Positions 9,435-17,390 of a stretch of 64,000 nucleotides of DNA are shown piece after piece. Within the stretch, counting starts at the first letter, position 1, and each line of letters opens with the position of its first letter. The DNA is from Methanolinea sp. Lineage in GTDB: Archaea > Halobacteriota > Methanomicrobia > Methanomicrobiales > Methanospirillaceae. Position numbers and translations under genes: made by a program. The notes beneath the pieces were generated by a model. That model did no database searches, had not been told where the DNA came from, and saw only the letters and a list, made by a program, of their open reading frames with translations. The DNA is taken from positions 124,001 through 188,000 of the forward strand of contig JADFDO010000004.1 of the NCBI GenBank assembly GCA_018262855.1. The letters are read 5' to 3'.

Positions 9435-9739
9435 AACCAGACCATGCCATCCATGAACGTATCCTCATGAACGGATTTTAGCATGCTCCCCTAATTTTCC
9501 CCATCTTTGGCGGTAAAGATATTATACATATCTTTTAAGGAACCGTCCAGGAAATTTTTCGCGTTAAGATCGTATAGTGAAAGATCCCTGTTCCAGGAGA
9601 TTCTGTGTCGTAATATCTTCCCTATATACTGTCTGATAGGGAAAAACGGACCGGGCGATGACATCCAGCGATCGATAACTCTGAAATCCTGGCAAGGTAC
9701 TTTCTGGGACGAGGAGAAACTACGAAATGATCCTTTTGG
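9435..9739. other. 305-bp gene-free stretch
   Basis: Lies between the start of the SBP-kinase gene and the stop of the HxlR gene. A long plus-strand frame across it is an artefact that runs antisense into the HxlR gene. The part next to 9434 is AT-rich and may hold the kinase promoter. No repeat or RNA gene was recognised. Confidence 0.35.
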
Positions 9740-10129
9740 TCATTTCTTCTTTTTCTTCTTCTTTTTTTCCGGCTTCGCAGGGCATTCCGATATGGATTCC
9801 CCTTCAGCCCCTAGATATTGTGCCCCCCAGGTGCAGAGCGCCTCAAGTATAGGGATCAGGGTCTTTCCAAAGCCCGTGATTGCATACTCCACGCGGGGTG
9901 GTACCTCTGGATACACAGTCCGCTGGATCACTCCGTCCTCTTCAAGTTCCCGAAGCTGCTTGGTGAGCATCTTCGTGTTCACACCGGGAAGCTCTTTCAG
10001 CAGCTCGTTGAACCGCAGCACCCTGTCACCGAGTGCCCAGAGGATGAGTGGTTTCCATTTTCCCCCAATCACTTCGAGTGCCGCTTCGACAGGGCAGTGG
10101 AAGGTTTTCCCGTTCTTGGTGTAGTCCAT
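9740..10129 (-). CDS. HxlR-family transcriptional regulator
   Basis: A 129-residue winged-helix DNA-binding protein. The diagnostic HxlR opening CPVEAALEVIGGKWKPLIL is complete, followed by FNELLKELPGVNTKMLTKQL (recognition helix) and the wing EVPPRVEYAITGFG. The cysteine before PVEA is the residue that senses quinones or thiol stress in YodB-type relatives. ATG at 10129 is preferred over an in-frame TTG at 10138 because the latter falls inside the operator. The C terminus is unusual: a run of about nine lysines encoded by a purine-only tract. Divergent from the flavoredoxin gene it likely controls. Confidence 0.92.
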   Translation of the reverse strand: MDYTKNGKTFHCPVEAALEVIGGKWKPLILWALGDRVLRFNELLKELPGVNTKMLTKQLRELEEDGVIQRTVYPEVPPRVEYAITGFGKTLIPILEALCTWGAQYLGAEGESISECPAKPEKKKKKKKK

Positions 10130-10136
10130 AGTAACC

Positions 10137-10159
10137 AAAAGGAAAGTATATTTCCTTTT
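10137..10159. promoter_or_regulatory. perfect palindromic operator in the HxlR/flavoredoxin divergent region
   Basis: The arms AAAAGGAAA and TTTCCTTTT are exact inverted copies separated by five bases (GTATA). The site sits just upstream of the HxlR start. A TATA-like element CTATATATT at 10172-10180 can serve both directions, placing the operator over the HxlR transcription start and directly upstream of the promoter of the plus-strand operon. HxlR dimers bind such palindromes, so autoregulation plus control of 10301-11713 is inferred. Confidence 0.7.
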
Positions 10160-10300
10160 TGACTGTATTATCTATATATTCAGTTAGTGAAGATTTAATA
10201 CTAATGGTTCAAATCCCCCTTGCAGGTGGATAGAATCTATTTGCCTGGAAAGGGTTTTGCGTCAGAGTACCCTGCGTATGCAGTATTCGAGGAACATCGT

Positions 10301-10891
10301 ATGGAGAAACAACAGATCGGACAGAACTTCTTCATTCCCATGCCTGTCGTACTGGTTGGGACTCAGATTGACAAGAAAGCCAACTTCATGGCCGTCGGAT
10401 GGTGCACGCGGGCAAATGCGAATCCCCCAATGATTGCCTGCGGCATAGGAAGCTACCATCATACCCCGAAAGGAATAGAAAAAACCGGCACCTTCTCGGT
10501 GAATATTCCATCCTCTGATATGGTTGAAAAAACGGATTACTGCGGCCTTGTTTCTGGTAAGAACACCGACAAGTCCCGTGTCTTTGATGTCTTTTACGGA
10601 TCGCTCAACACGGCACCGATGATCAGGGAATGCCCGGTGACAATCGAATGCCGGCTCGTGAAGACTGTCCCGCTCCCGACCAATATCCTGTTCATAGGGG
10701 AGATCGCGGGAGTCTATGCGGATGGCAGGGTTGTAAAGGATGGAAAACCCGATTTCCAGGCGATCGATCCCCTGTTCCTGACAATGCCAGACAACCGGTA
10801 CTGGATGCTCGGGAGGCATGCAGGGGACGCGTGGAGTGCCGGCAAGAAACTGGTTGAACAATCGCGAACTTCCGGACCAGAGGGGCATTGA
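10301..10891 (+). CDS. flavoredoxin / flavin reductase-like FMN protein
   Basis: A 196-residue protein of the flavin reductase-like domain family. Key features are the opening PMPVVLVGTQIDKKANFMAVGW, the FMN-binding FSVNIPSSDMVEKTDYCGL segment with its Cys, and YWMLGRHAGDAWSAGKKL at the end. These proteins pass electrons between ferredoxin and other acceptors via FMN. ATG at 10301 has GAGG six bases upstream; a longer frame from TTG at 10220 is less likely. Its gene is followed after three bases by the nitroreductase, so both form an operon, probably under the divergent HxlR regulator. Confidence 0.88.
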   Translation: MEKQQIGQNFFIPMPVVLVGTQIDKKANFMAVGWCTRANANPPMIACGIGSYHHTPKGIEKTGTFSVNIPSSDMVEKTDYCGLVSGKNTDKSRVFDVFYGSLNTAPMIRECPVTIECRLVKTVPLPTNILFIGEIAGVYADGRVVKDGKPDFQAIDPLFLTMPDNRYWMLGRHAGDAWSAGKKLVEQSRTSGPEGH

Positions 10892-10894
10892 GCG

Positions 10895-11713
10895 ATGGCG
10901 ATCATCCTTGTTGACCAGGACCTCTGCACCCGGTGCGGGATATGCTCGAACATCTGCCCCAGCAGGATCATTGATCCTGCGGATGAAAACACCCTGCCAG
11001 CGGTGAACGATGTAAAGGCAGGAATGTGTATGCAGTGCGGCCATTGCGAAGCGTTCTGCCCTTCGCAGGCGCTCCTCCTGAACATCCGTCCGGATGAGAG
11101 GATCGCTATCCCGGCCGGTGCAGGTGCCATCTCCCCCGGAGATCTTGGATACTACCTGAAAAAACGCCGTTCCATCCGGCATTACAAGGCAGATCCCGTG
11201 CCAGGGGAGATAATTGGAGAAGTGCTTGATATCGCAAGGTACGCAGCCTCAGGGGGAAACGGGCAGCCGGTGGAATGGATCGTCGTCCATGATCCAAAGA
11301 AGGTCAGACGGATCGCGGGACTCACCATAGACTGGATGAGGTCGCTTGTGAACTCAAGTCACCCGATGAGCGGATACTTTCCCGGGTTGATCGGGGCCTG
11401 GGATGCCGGGCATGACGTCATCTGCCGGGGTGCCCCGCATCTGGTAATCGCCCATATCCCGGATTCTCACCCGGTTGCCTCCATCGATGCCATCATAGCG
11501 CTCACTCACTTCGATATCGTGGCTCCCGCATTCGGGATAGGCACCTGCTGGGCGGGATTTGTGGCGGGTGCGGCATCGGAGTATGCACCGCTCCTGGGCG
11601 AGATGGGAATTCCAAAAGGCCGAAAAGTTGCATATGCGATGATGTTCGGCTATCCCCAGTATACAATCCATGGCATTCCCAGGCGGAAACCTCTCGCGGT
11701 CACCTGGCAGTGA
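10895..11713 (+). CDS. ferredoxin-nitroreductase fusion protein
   Basis: The 272-residue protein has an N-terminal 2x[4Fe-4S] ferredoxin domain (CTRCGICSNICP at about 10-21 and CMQCGHCEAFCP at about 45-56) fused to an FMN-dependent nitroreductase domain (from about 85, RRSIRHYKADPVP, then AASGGNGQPVEWIV). The fused ferredoxin lets reduced ferredoxin feed the flavin directly, a form typical of anaerobes. Typical substrates of the family are nitro-compounds, quinones or enoates; the true one is unknown. Second gene of the flavoredoxin operon. Confidence 0.9.
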   Translation: MAIILVDQDLCTRCGICSNICPSRIIDPADENTLPAVNDVKAGMCMQCGHCEAFCPSQALLLNIRPDERIAIPAGAGAISPGDLGYYLKKRRSIRHYKADPVPGEIIGEVLDIARYAASGGNGQPVEWIVVHDPKKVRRIAGLTIDWMRSLVNSSHPMSGYFPGLIGAWDAGHDVICRGAPHLVIAHIPDSHPVASIDAIIALTHFDIVAPAFGIGTCWAGFVAGAASEYAPLLGEMGIPKGRKVAYAMMFGYPQYTIHGIPRRKPLAVTWQ

Positions 11714-11954
11714 TCCCTTCAAAATCCCATTTTTTTAAACCCAACGCTCTGCATCGTACAATCGGATTCGCTGGAAACGGTAGGGAAATAACATTTCTGA
11801 ATGGGATATTTCCTTCACAAATTGTGACCTTGTCCCCGGAAATCCAGACTTTTATTTTATTGGAATTGAATGCCCCGGGGCATGATATTTAATCATGGTG
11901 CTTGGTGGGAGACAGACCACATAGGAATAAATCCCAGCCCCCATAATTACACTC

Positions 11955-12755
11955 ATGCACAAAAAAGTGATGGGATTCATCGTCCTTTCATGTATATTCA
12001 TCCTCTCGGCCGGGTGTGTATCTGCACCACAGGAATCTCCCTCTTCTCAGGCAGCAGTCACCCATAAGGCGGTCACACCACACTACATCGTTGGAGTGGA
12101 TGCCAATTTTCCCCCCTTTGCCAGTCAGGACCGGAATGGTAATATTACCGGTTTTGATATCGACGCTCTCCGCTGGATAGCAGGGAAGGAGGGATTCGAG
12201 GTTGAATTCGTGTCCGTTCCCTGGGATCAGGCTATCCCGCTCCTCGAAGCAGGAAATATCGATCTCATCGCATCGGGAATGATGGTGAACAACGAACGGC
12301 GGGAGCGTGTGAATTTTTCGCAGCCATACTACACCGTGAGTCTGGGTGTCGCGATAAGGACTGGATCAGGAATTGTCATTCAGGACATCTATGACGGCAG
12401 GATCAGGGTAGGTGCACAGGCCGGATCGACCGATGCCGCCTGGGTCGTCGAGAACCTGATAAAGACCGGGAAGATGCCGGCATCGAATCTTTCTCTGTAT
12501 CCGGATATTACAAACCTGACCAGAAACCTTGAAGAAGGAAATGTCGATGCTGCCATCATCCAGTCACCAACCCTTCAACAGGATATCGCAGGGAGACCGC
12601 TTGTGGTCATCGGGACGATCCTGTCAGACCAGAAGATTGCGTATGCCGTAAGAAAGTCCGATCCGGAACTGCTTGCCAGAATTGATGAAGGACTCTCGCA
12701 GTTGATGAAGGATCCCCTCTGGGATCAGCTGAAACAACAATATGGCCTGGAATAA
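11955..12755 (+). CDS. extracellular solute-binding lipoprotein (amino-acid type, SBP_bac_3)
   Basis: A 266-residue lipoprotein: signal peptide with lipobox-like ILSAGC (Cys near residue 21), a short Ser/Gln-rich linker, then a complete family 3 binding domain (VGVDANFPPFASQDRNGNIT, FDIDALRWIAGKEGF, GNIDLIASGMMVNNERRERV). Such proteins capture amino acids or similar ligands for an ABC importer, but no permease or ATPase gene lies next to it. It may serve a transporter elsewhere or present ligand to a sensor; the kinase at 7698-9434 carries the same domain type. Gene is followed by a T-rich stretch near 12766-12778, a likely archaeal terminator. Confidence 0.9.
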   Translation: MHKKVMGFIVLSCIFILSAGCVSAPQESPSSQAAVTHKAVTPHYIVGVDANFPPFASQDRNGNITGFDIDALRWIAGKEGFEVEFVSVPWDQAIPLLEAGNIDLIASGMMVNNERRERVNFSQPYYTVSLGVAIRTGSGIVIQDIYDGRIRVGAQAGSTDAAWVVENLIKTGKMPASNLSLYPDITNLTRNLEEGNVDAAIIQSPTLQQDIAGRPLVVIGTILSDQKIAYAVRKSDPELLARIDEGLSQLMKDPLWDQLKQQYGLE

Positions 12756-12935
12756 AAGCCTGTCATTCTCTTTTTTTGGAATCCTAAGGGAAGAACGTTG
12801 TACGAAAGCCCTTATGATATCGATATCGTGGATATCGGTGGCACGGAACGTAATTCCAGACATGTTCCATGGATTGTAGGATTTGAGAAGAGAAAAAAGG
12901 GGGACTGAAAGGTACCTAAGCCTCTTACTTTTTCT

Positions 12936-13361
12936 TCATGCGTAACCCTTCTCGGCCAGATCTCTGACCTTGGCATTCGTTTCTTCGAATCTTTGCCTTG
13001 TCTGTTCAATCGTCCGCGAGAGGAACGGTACAAGGATGCCGGAAAAATTCTCGCACTGTTGAAGCAGGGAAGAACGTGGTGAATTTTCACTGATCTCAAC
13101 ACTGTGTTCGCCATCGAACAGTCCCGGGAGAAGGAGATACCCTTTCCATCGTATCGTGCGAGGGGATTCTGCTGTGAGGAGTTTTATAGTCAGGGAGACG
13201 CTTCTCCCGCCACTGCTCATTTTGACTCTGAAGGGTTCATCGATCCTCTGTTCGCGTATGGCATTCCTGATTTCCTGGGGGATTGCTCCCGAAGCCATCA
13301 GGGCTGCCCATACATGTGCAGGTGATGCGTCGATGAAAATCCTCGTGTGAATGCTTCGCAT
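12936..13361 (-). CDS. SRPBCC (START/Bet v1-fold) family protein
   Basis: A 141-residue soluble protein beginning MRSIHTRIFIDASPAHVWAA, the characteristic first strand of the SRPBCC fold where the family motif is I-I-A-P-VW. A later strand set (TIRWKGYLLLPGLFDGEHSVEI) and a long C-terminal amphipathic helix (SRTIEQTRQRFEETNAKVRDLAE) complete the helix-grip fold that encloses hydrophobic ligands. No catalytic residues or ligand can be named. Monocistronic. Confidence 0.8.
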   Translation of the reverse strand: MRSIHTRIFIDASPAHVWAALMASGAIPQEIRNAIREQRIDEPFRVKMSSGGRSVSLTIKLLTAESPRTIRWKGYLLLPGLFDGEHSVEISENSPRSSLLQQCENFSGILVPFLSRTIEQTRQRFEETNAKVRDLAEKGYA

Positions 13362-13740
13362 GGAATGTGTTCCTGTATCGGGTTTGCACCAGAGAGTAAA
13401 AAATGCCCTCCTGGATTCTACCGGAAAAATTCTTCATTTTCTCAGATAACAAATGGATGTGAGGTTGGATTCATATCCGTCGCAGAATTTTTAGGCCATT
13501 ATCCTGGCACCTGACCAAACCCCCCACCCCGTGAAGGAGAATTATCACAGGTAATTCACAAAAGGTGGCTGAAATGGCATGGGGGAAGCTCATTTCTACC
13601 CGTATCCCAGAAAAAAATATGAATCTTAAAAATCTTTTATAATCCAATCTTTTCAAAATTTATTTTAATAAAGTAGGTTTTTATTTTTCCGATCGCGGAA
13701 TGTCACCTCCATCAAAACCCAATTCACCATATTTAAATAT
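13362..13740. other. 379-bp gene-free, AT-rich stretch with an inverted-repeat element
   Basis: Small frames here lack ribosome sites and do not look like genes. At 13524-13568 nested inverted repeats occur: CCACC (13524-13528) with GGTGG (13564-13568), and inside them GAATTATC-ACA-GGTAATTC (13539-13557) pairs with one G-T. This could be a structured RNA or a bidirectional terminator. From 13600 the sequence becomes strongly AT-rich, with ATATTTAAATAT at 13729-13740 as a probable TATA element for the next gene. Confidence 0.4.
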
Positions 13741-14700
13741 GTGCATAGGGATAAGAATGAAGGAAGGGGTGATGCAATTATTTATCGATTTAGGATTTTC
13801 GTAGTTTTACTGCTGGCGCTGATGGTGTGTTCCATTGTGCTTGCAGATCATGCACCGACACAAACACCTGAGACCCAAGGGCTGGACACATTTACGAATG
13901 TTGTTGTGGCAGGTATCTCGACCGAGAGCGAAGAGATTGTCTGGCAGGAATCAAGCCGGGCGTTGAACGACCCGCCACTCTCAATGCCTGACACAGTTCA
14001 TATAACTGGAGCTTTCATCACATGGACCCACTTTCCAGGATTCCTCGCAGCCAGACCCGGTGAAACCCAGTATACCGTAAGCTATTCAGAAGAGACATTG
14101 GCTGAACAGGGTTTTACAAACTATCTCAAACAAAATTCTCTGGATACCAGAAATCAGCCAGCCAATCAGGATAACCTTGAAACTGATAAGGTGGTCGCGT
14201 TTGAAGGATCAATAACCGGAAGAATGACTTCTTCAGAGAGCATACTCGTTGATGGTGCAGGTCAGGTTGATATTTCAGAAGACAAATTCCTCTGTCCTTT
14301 TGCATCTGGTGACCAGCATCTGATAGCCCCCTACTGTAATATTGTCCAGATGGGATCGTCAGTGAATATTCAGGATGGACTCCTGCATACCTCATCAGGT
14401 GAGAGATCAATTACATCGACTGCCGATGTGCCCGTAGAAGCCGAATACCACATACAGCTTTCCGGGATTGGCCAATCGGCTGCAACAGGAAGTGCGAATG
14501 CCTACATGCAATCGCATTTCCAGGAAGGTCGGATGATTCTCACTGACCATGAAGACCTAGGGCCGGGATTCTATCTTGAAATCTACAGGCTTGGCCAGGC
14601 AGTTGACATCATCTATAACGAGGAGACCCGGGCAACGGGGGAGATCTCCTATTTCAAAAAGGATATGCAGTATGAATCAGGGATAAGGAGGACATCGTAA
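13741..14700 (+). CDS. exported protein of unknown function
   Basis: A protein of up to 319 residues with a hydrophobic signal segment (VVLLLALMVCSIVLADHA, about residues 20-38) and a polar, Ser/Thr/Glu-rich outer domain without membrane helices. The start is uncertain: GTG at 13741 is the only standard in-frame start before the signal peptide, but it overlaps a TATA-like element, so an unusual start further in cannot be excluded. It shares the phrase VVVAGI and a later SANAY-x-EG-I/M-D pattern with the next gene, which suggests a distant paralogue pair. Function not recognised. Confidence 0.7.
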   Translation: MHRDKNEGRGDAIIYRFRIFVVLLLALMVCSIVLADHAPTQTPETQGLDTFTNVVVAGISTESEEIVWQESSRALNDPPLSMPDTVHITGAFITWTHFPGFLAARPGETQYTVSYSEETLAEQGFTNYLKQNSLDTRNQPANQDNLETDKVVAFEGSITGRMTSSESILVDGAGQVDISEDKFLCPFASGDQHLIAPYCNIVQMGSSVNIQDGLLHTSSGERSITSTADVPVEAEYHIQLSGIGQSAATGSANAYMQSHFQEGRMILTDHEDLGPGFYLEIYRLGQAVDIIYNEETRATGEISYFKKDMQYESGIRRTS

Positions 14701-14747
14701 AAGATGCCTATTCTTATTCAGTTCCGACGAATGAATCAGGGGATTGG

Positions 14748-16127
14748 ATGAAGATTATTCGAAATTTGGGGGAAAAACCAATGAGTGTTCCAAGAATGGC
14801 ATTCTTATCGGCCATCTGTGTCATATGCATCTTCACTGGCACGGTTTCAGCCGAAGTTTATGATTTTGGATACAATTATGACAACGGGCAATACATAGGC
14901 CAGATCTCGCTGAATGAAGACGGTACCGTGAATAGCGTTGTAGTTGCCGGGATTGCCAACGGGGGCATGGAGGTCTGTCAAGGTACCTACGAATCTGAGG
15001 AGGGTGTCATCACCGGGCAGATGGGAGATATGGGGGGGGATTCCGGTTTCGCTGCCACGAAAGTGAATGACGGGAACGGAAATTCTGCTGGTAGTTTTGC
15101 ATCATTTACCGAAGGCTCGATGTACTTTGGCCAGGTTAGCGGTTTCGGTGATGCTGGTGTAGGTTCTACTGAGTCATTTGCGGTTGAGGGCGTTCCTACA
15201 GAGGTGGAAGAGTCAATGGTCTTTTCCGGACAAGTGGTCGGATCCTCTGATTTCTCAACCATTAATGCGTTATCCTATTCACATCTTGCAGATGGATCGT
15301 CCGCCGCGGTATATGCCCAGGCCCAGGGGACTGGCCAGCAGTATAACCTTGCCTCACAGGAAGCTTTTTCAGGATCTGATGAAGGCATAGGAAGCCTCTT
15401 TGGAGTTCTACAGGTTGCCTATGCACCATTTCATACCGGGTTCAAATCATATGGTGAGACAGAATCACCTTCACCCATATTCGCGGACTGGAGCTTCGCA
15501 ATTGCACGGGAATGGGTAGCAATGGTCAATGTCGAATCCGGCTCAGCAAGTGCATATGCTGTCGATCCTAATGGAAATTCTGCCACGCTGGAAACGTATG
15601 TCCAGGAAGGGACCATTATTGCGAATGATATCGAGGGCAGAGCAGGCCAGAGATCAATGTACCTTCCTACATACGAGGATATTCCTGAATATGGGGAAAT
15701 CGACATTGAAGAAAACGGTCTTACATCAAAAGCGGTCGCAAAGCACGACTGGATATTTGTCTACGGAGAGTCAGGAGGAATTCTCCTTGATACCGAGAAT
15801 TCTATCGGGAGCAGTGCATTCGTACATGCTGAATTTTCCAGCGATGAAGGAGGATACATACGTTCAGGATATGATTTCCCATCAAAGGCTGTTGCCGGGC
15901 AGTCTGAAAATTATTACAAAGTTCTGGCAAAGGATAATCCATATGCGAGCCTAAATGGCGATGGAAGTTATCTTCTTGAAACAGGTACTTCAGATGCATC
16001 TGGTATGAATTCAGATTATGCATCGAGAATAGATAAAACGGATAAACGTTTTATTGCCAAATCGGTTGGGATTACAGAAACAGATCCACCATATGACGAT
16101 TATCGGAGCAGAATTTGGAAACCATGA
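14748..16127 (+). CDS. exported acidic protein of unknown function, distant paralogue of the previous gene
   Basis: A 459-residue secreted protein: signal peptide (AFLSAICVICIFTGTVSA, about 17-35) then a Gly/Ser/Glu-rich region with many short beta-type motifs (YVQEGTIIANDIEG, YLPTYEDIPEYGEIDIEENG). No membrane anchor or sorting signal at the end. ATG 14748 is used; ATG 14781 directly before the hydrophobic core is an alternative. It follows the preceding exported protein by 47 bp on the same strand, so both may be cotranscribed and work together at the cell surface. I do not recognise the family. Confidence 0.72.
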   Translation: MKIIRNLGEKPMSVPRMAFLSAICVICIFTGTVSAEVYDFGYNYDNGQYIGQISLNEDGTVNSVVVAGIANGGMEVCQGTYESEEGVITGQMGDMGGDSGFAATKVNDGNGNSAGSFASFTEGSMYFGQVSGFGDAGVGSTESFAVEGVPTEVEESMVFSGQVVGSSDFSTINALSYSHLADGSSAAVYAQAQGTGQQYNLASQEAFSGSDEGIGSLFGVLQVAYAPFHTGFKSYGETESPSPIFADWSFAIAREWVAMVNVESGSASAYAVDPNGNSATLETYVQEGTIIANDIEGRAGQRSMYLPTYEDIPEYGEIDIEENGLTSKAVAKHDWIFVYGESGGILLDTENSIGSSAFVHAEFSSDEGGYIRSGYDFPSKAVAGQSENYYKVLAKDNPYASLNGDGSYLLETGTSDASGMNSDYASRIDKTDKRFIAKSVGITETDPPYDDYRSRIWKP

Positions 16128-16246
16128 AATAGTGAAAATGAATTTTTACTTTTTTTTATACAACTCGAATAATGGAAAAAATTGAGAAAAATTTTACCCA
16201 CGAACGTATTTCTTCATAACCATAAAACATTATCTTTAGTATACTC

Positions 16247-16729
16247 ATGCTAGAATGTACGAGTCGCTGGCTCCTGGTGCTCGTGTTTGTATGCGGACTC
16301 CTGGCAGGATTCGGCCTTTATTCTCTGGTGGTTCCTGGCCAGTATACATCCGGAAAAGTGATCATCGAGACAAACGGTGCTCCGAAACCCATCGGGCCGT
16401 ATCACCAGGCGGTTCGAGATGGAGACCTTGTGTTCCTCTCAGGCCAGATCGGGCTTGATCCCGCAACCGGAAACCTTTCCGCGACCGTCGAGGAGCAGAC
16501 AAGAAGGGTGATGGAAAACCAGAAAGCAGTCCTCAAAGAGGCCGGTCTCGATTTTTCAGATGTGGTCCAGGCACGGATCTACCTTACCAACATGTCAGAC
16601 TGGAATACGATCAATGGGATATACGGTGAGTACTTTCATCAAACGTACCCTGCCCGGGCAACCGTGATGGTTGCAGGTCTGCCAAAGGATGCGAAGGTCG
16701 AGATCGAGATGATCGCAATTGCCCGCTGA
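16247..16729 (+). CDS. membrane-anchored RidA family protein
   Basis: The 160-residue protein begins with a hydrophobic helix (residues about 8-29, WLLVLVFVCGLLAGFGLYSLV) followed by a full RidA domain (about 35-160). Family marks are GAPKPIGPYHQAV, LVFLSGQIGLDPATGNL, the catalytic Arg in QARIYLTNM and the closing PARATVMVAGLPKDAKVEIE with the conserved Glu. RidA enzymes hydrolyse reactive enamines/imines from amino-acid metabolism and are normally cytosolic proteins of about 128 aa. An N-terminal anchor or signal peptide that would place the domain outside is unusual. Convergent with the GWCPN operon. Confidence 0.88.
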   Translation: MLECTSRWLLVLVFVCGLLAGFGLYSLVVPGQYTSGKVIIETNGAPKPIGPYHQAVRDGDLVFLSGQIGLDPATGNLSATVEEQTRRVMENQKAVLKEAGLDFSDVVQARIYLTNMSDWNTINGIYGEYFHQTYPARATVMVAGLPKDAKVEIEMIAIAR

Positions 16730-16775
16730 TGGCAAAGAAGAGCGGGAGTTGAGGTAAGTTGGAAATAAATATTGT

Positions 16776-17390
16776 TCATCGAGGTTTTTTCCCGTACCGA
16801 GCCTGCTCGATCGCCCGCTTCAGTTCCTCCGCCTCATCGGTGCCGATACGGAACATCTTCCCGGAGAAGAGCGTGATCTCGACTGCCTTGAGGCCGGCAA
16901 TGTTATAGAGCGGACCAGTGGGTGTCCACCGGATACCCCAGCCATAGTACCAATGGTTGGTGACCGTTGTGACCGATGCGATCTCTGAGATCGGCCAGCT
17001 CTTCCTGATCAGGCGGATTGGCCCAAACCATAACCGCAGAGCATCCTGCTGCACCGATACTGTCAGGGTGGAGAACATCGCAAGCGCGAGGATCATAATC
17101 CCGGCCACAATGACCGTGATCCAGACGGGACCGAAGACGATCATGGATGCAATGATGATCAGGATCACAGCGGTGACCGCCGCGATGATAAGGGTCCCTC
17201 GCTGGGTATGCTCATACTCCCATCCCCATGGTTTTCCTGACCGGTCGGATCCCGCAGGTCCCTGGTTCTTCACCAGTCGATCACTCGCACCAAAAGCAGA
17301 CTGGGCATTGGCACGGGTCTTGATCGCCATCCGATTTTCATTCGGACACCACCCAATCTGCTTTCTTATAAAATCGAGAAGGAGTGTCAT
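16776..17390 (-). CDS. GWCPN-tag membrane protein E (2 TM + PH-like domain)
   Basis: A 204-residue protein. The N terminus is an amphipathic helix ending in the shared tag (FIRKQIGWCPN, residues 7-17), followed by a polar linker, two adjacent membrane helices (about 68-108, IIAAVTAVILIIIASMIVFG and VWITVIVAGIMILALAMF) and a C-terminal beta-rich domain resembling a bacterial PH-like module (WGIRWTPTGPLYNIAG, then KMFRIGTDEAEELKRAIEQA). It is a paralogue of protein C. Its ATG overlaps the stop of gene D by 4 bp. It is last in the operon. The tag recalls archaeal DUF1673 proteins from memory; unverified. Confidence 0.82.
   Translation of the reverse strand: MTLLLDFIRKQIGWCPNENRMAIKTRANAQSAFGASDRLVKNQGPAGSDRSGKPWGWEYEHTQRGTLIIAAVTAVILIIIASMIVFGPVWITVIVAGIMILALAMFSTLTVSVQQDALRLWFGPIRLIRKSWPISEIASVTTVTNHWYYGWGIRWTPTGPLYNIAGLKAVEITLFSGKMFRIGTDEAEELKRAIEQARYGKKPR

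Noticed and set aside
9720-9775. T-rich tract taken as a terminator for a plus-strand transcript
   Set aside because: It encodes the lysine tail of the HxlR protein on the minus strand and no plus-strand gene precedes it.
13471-13656. Small minus-strand frame in the AT-rich gap
   Set aside because: No ribosome site, no conserved pattern, and it crosses the inverted-repeat element.
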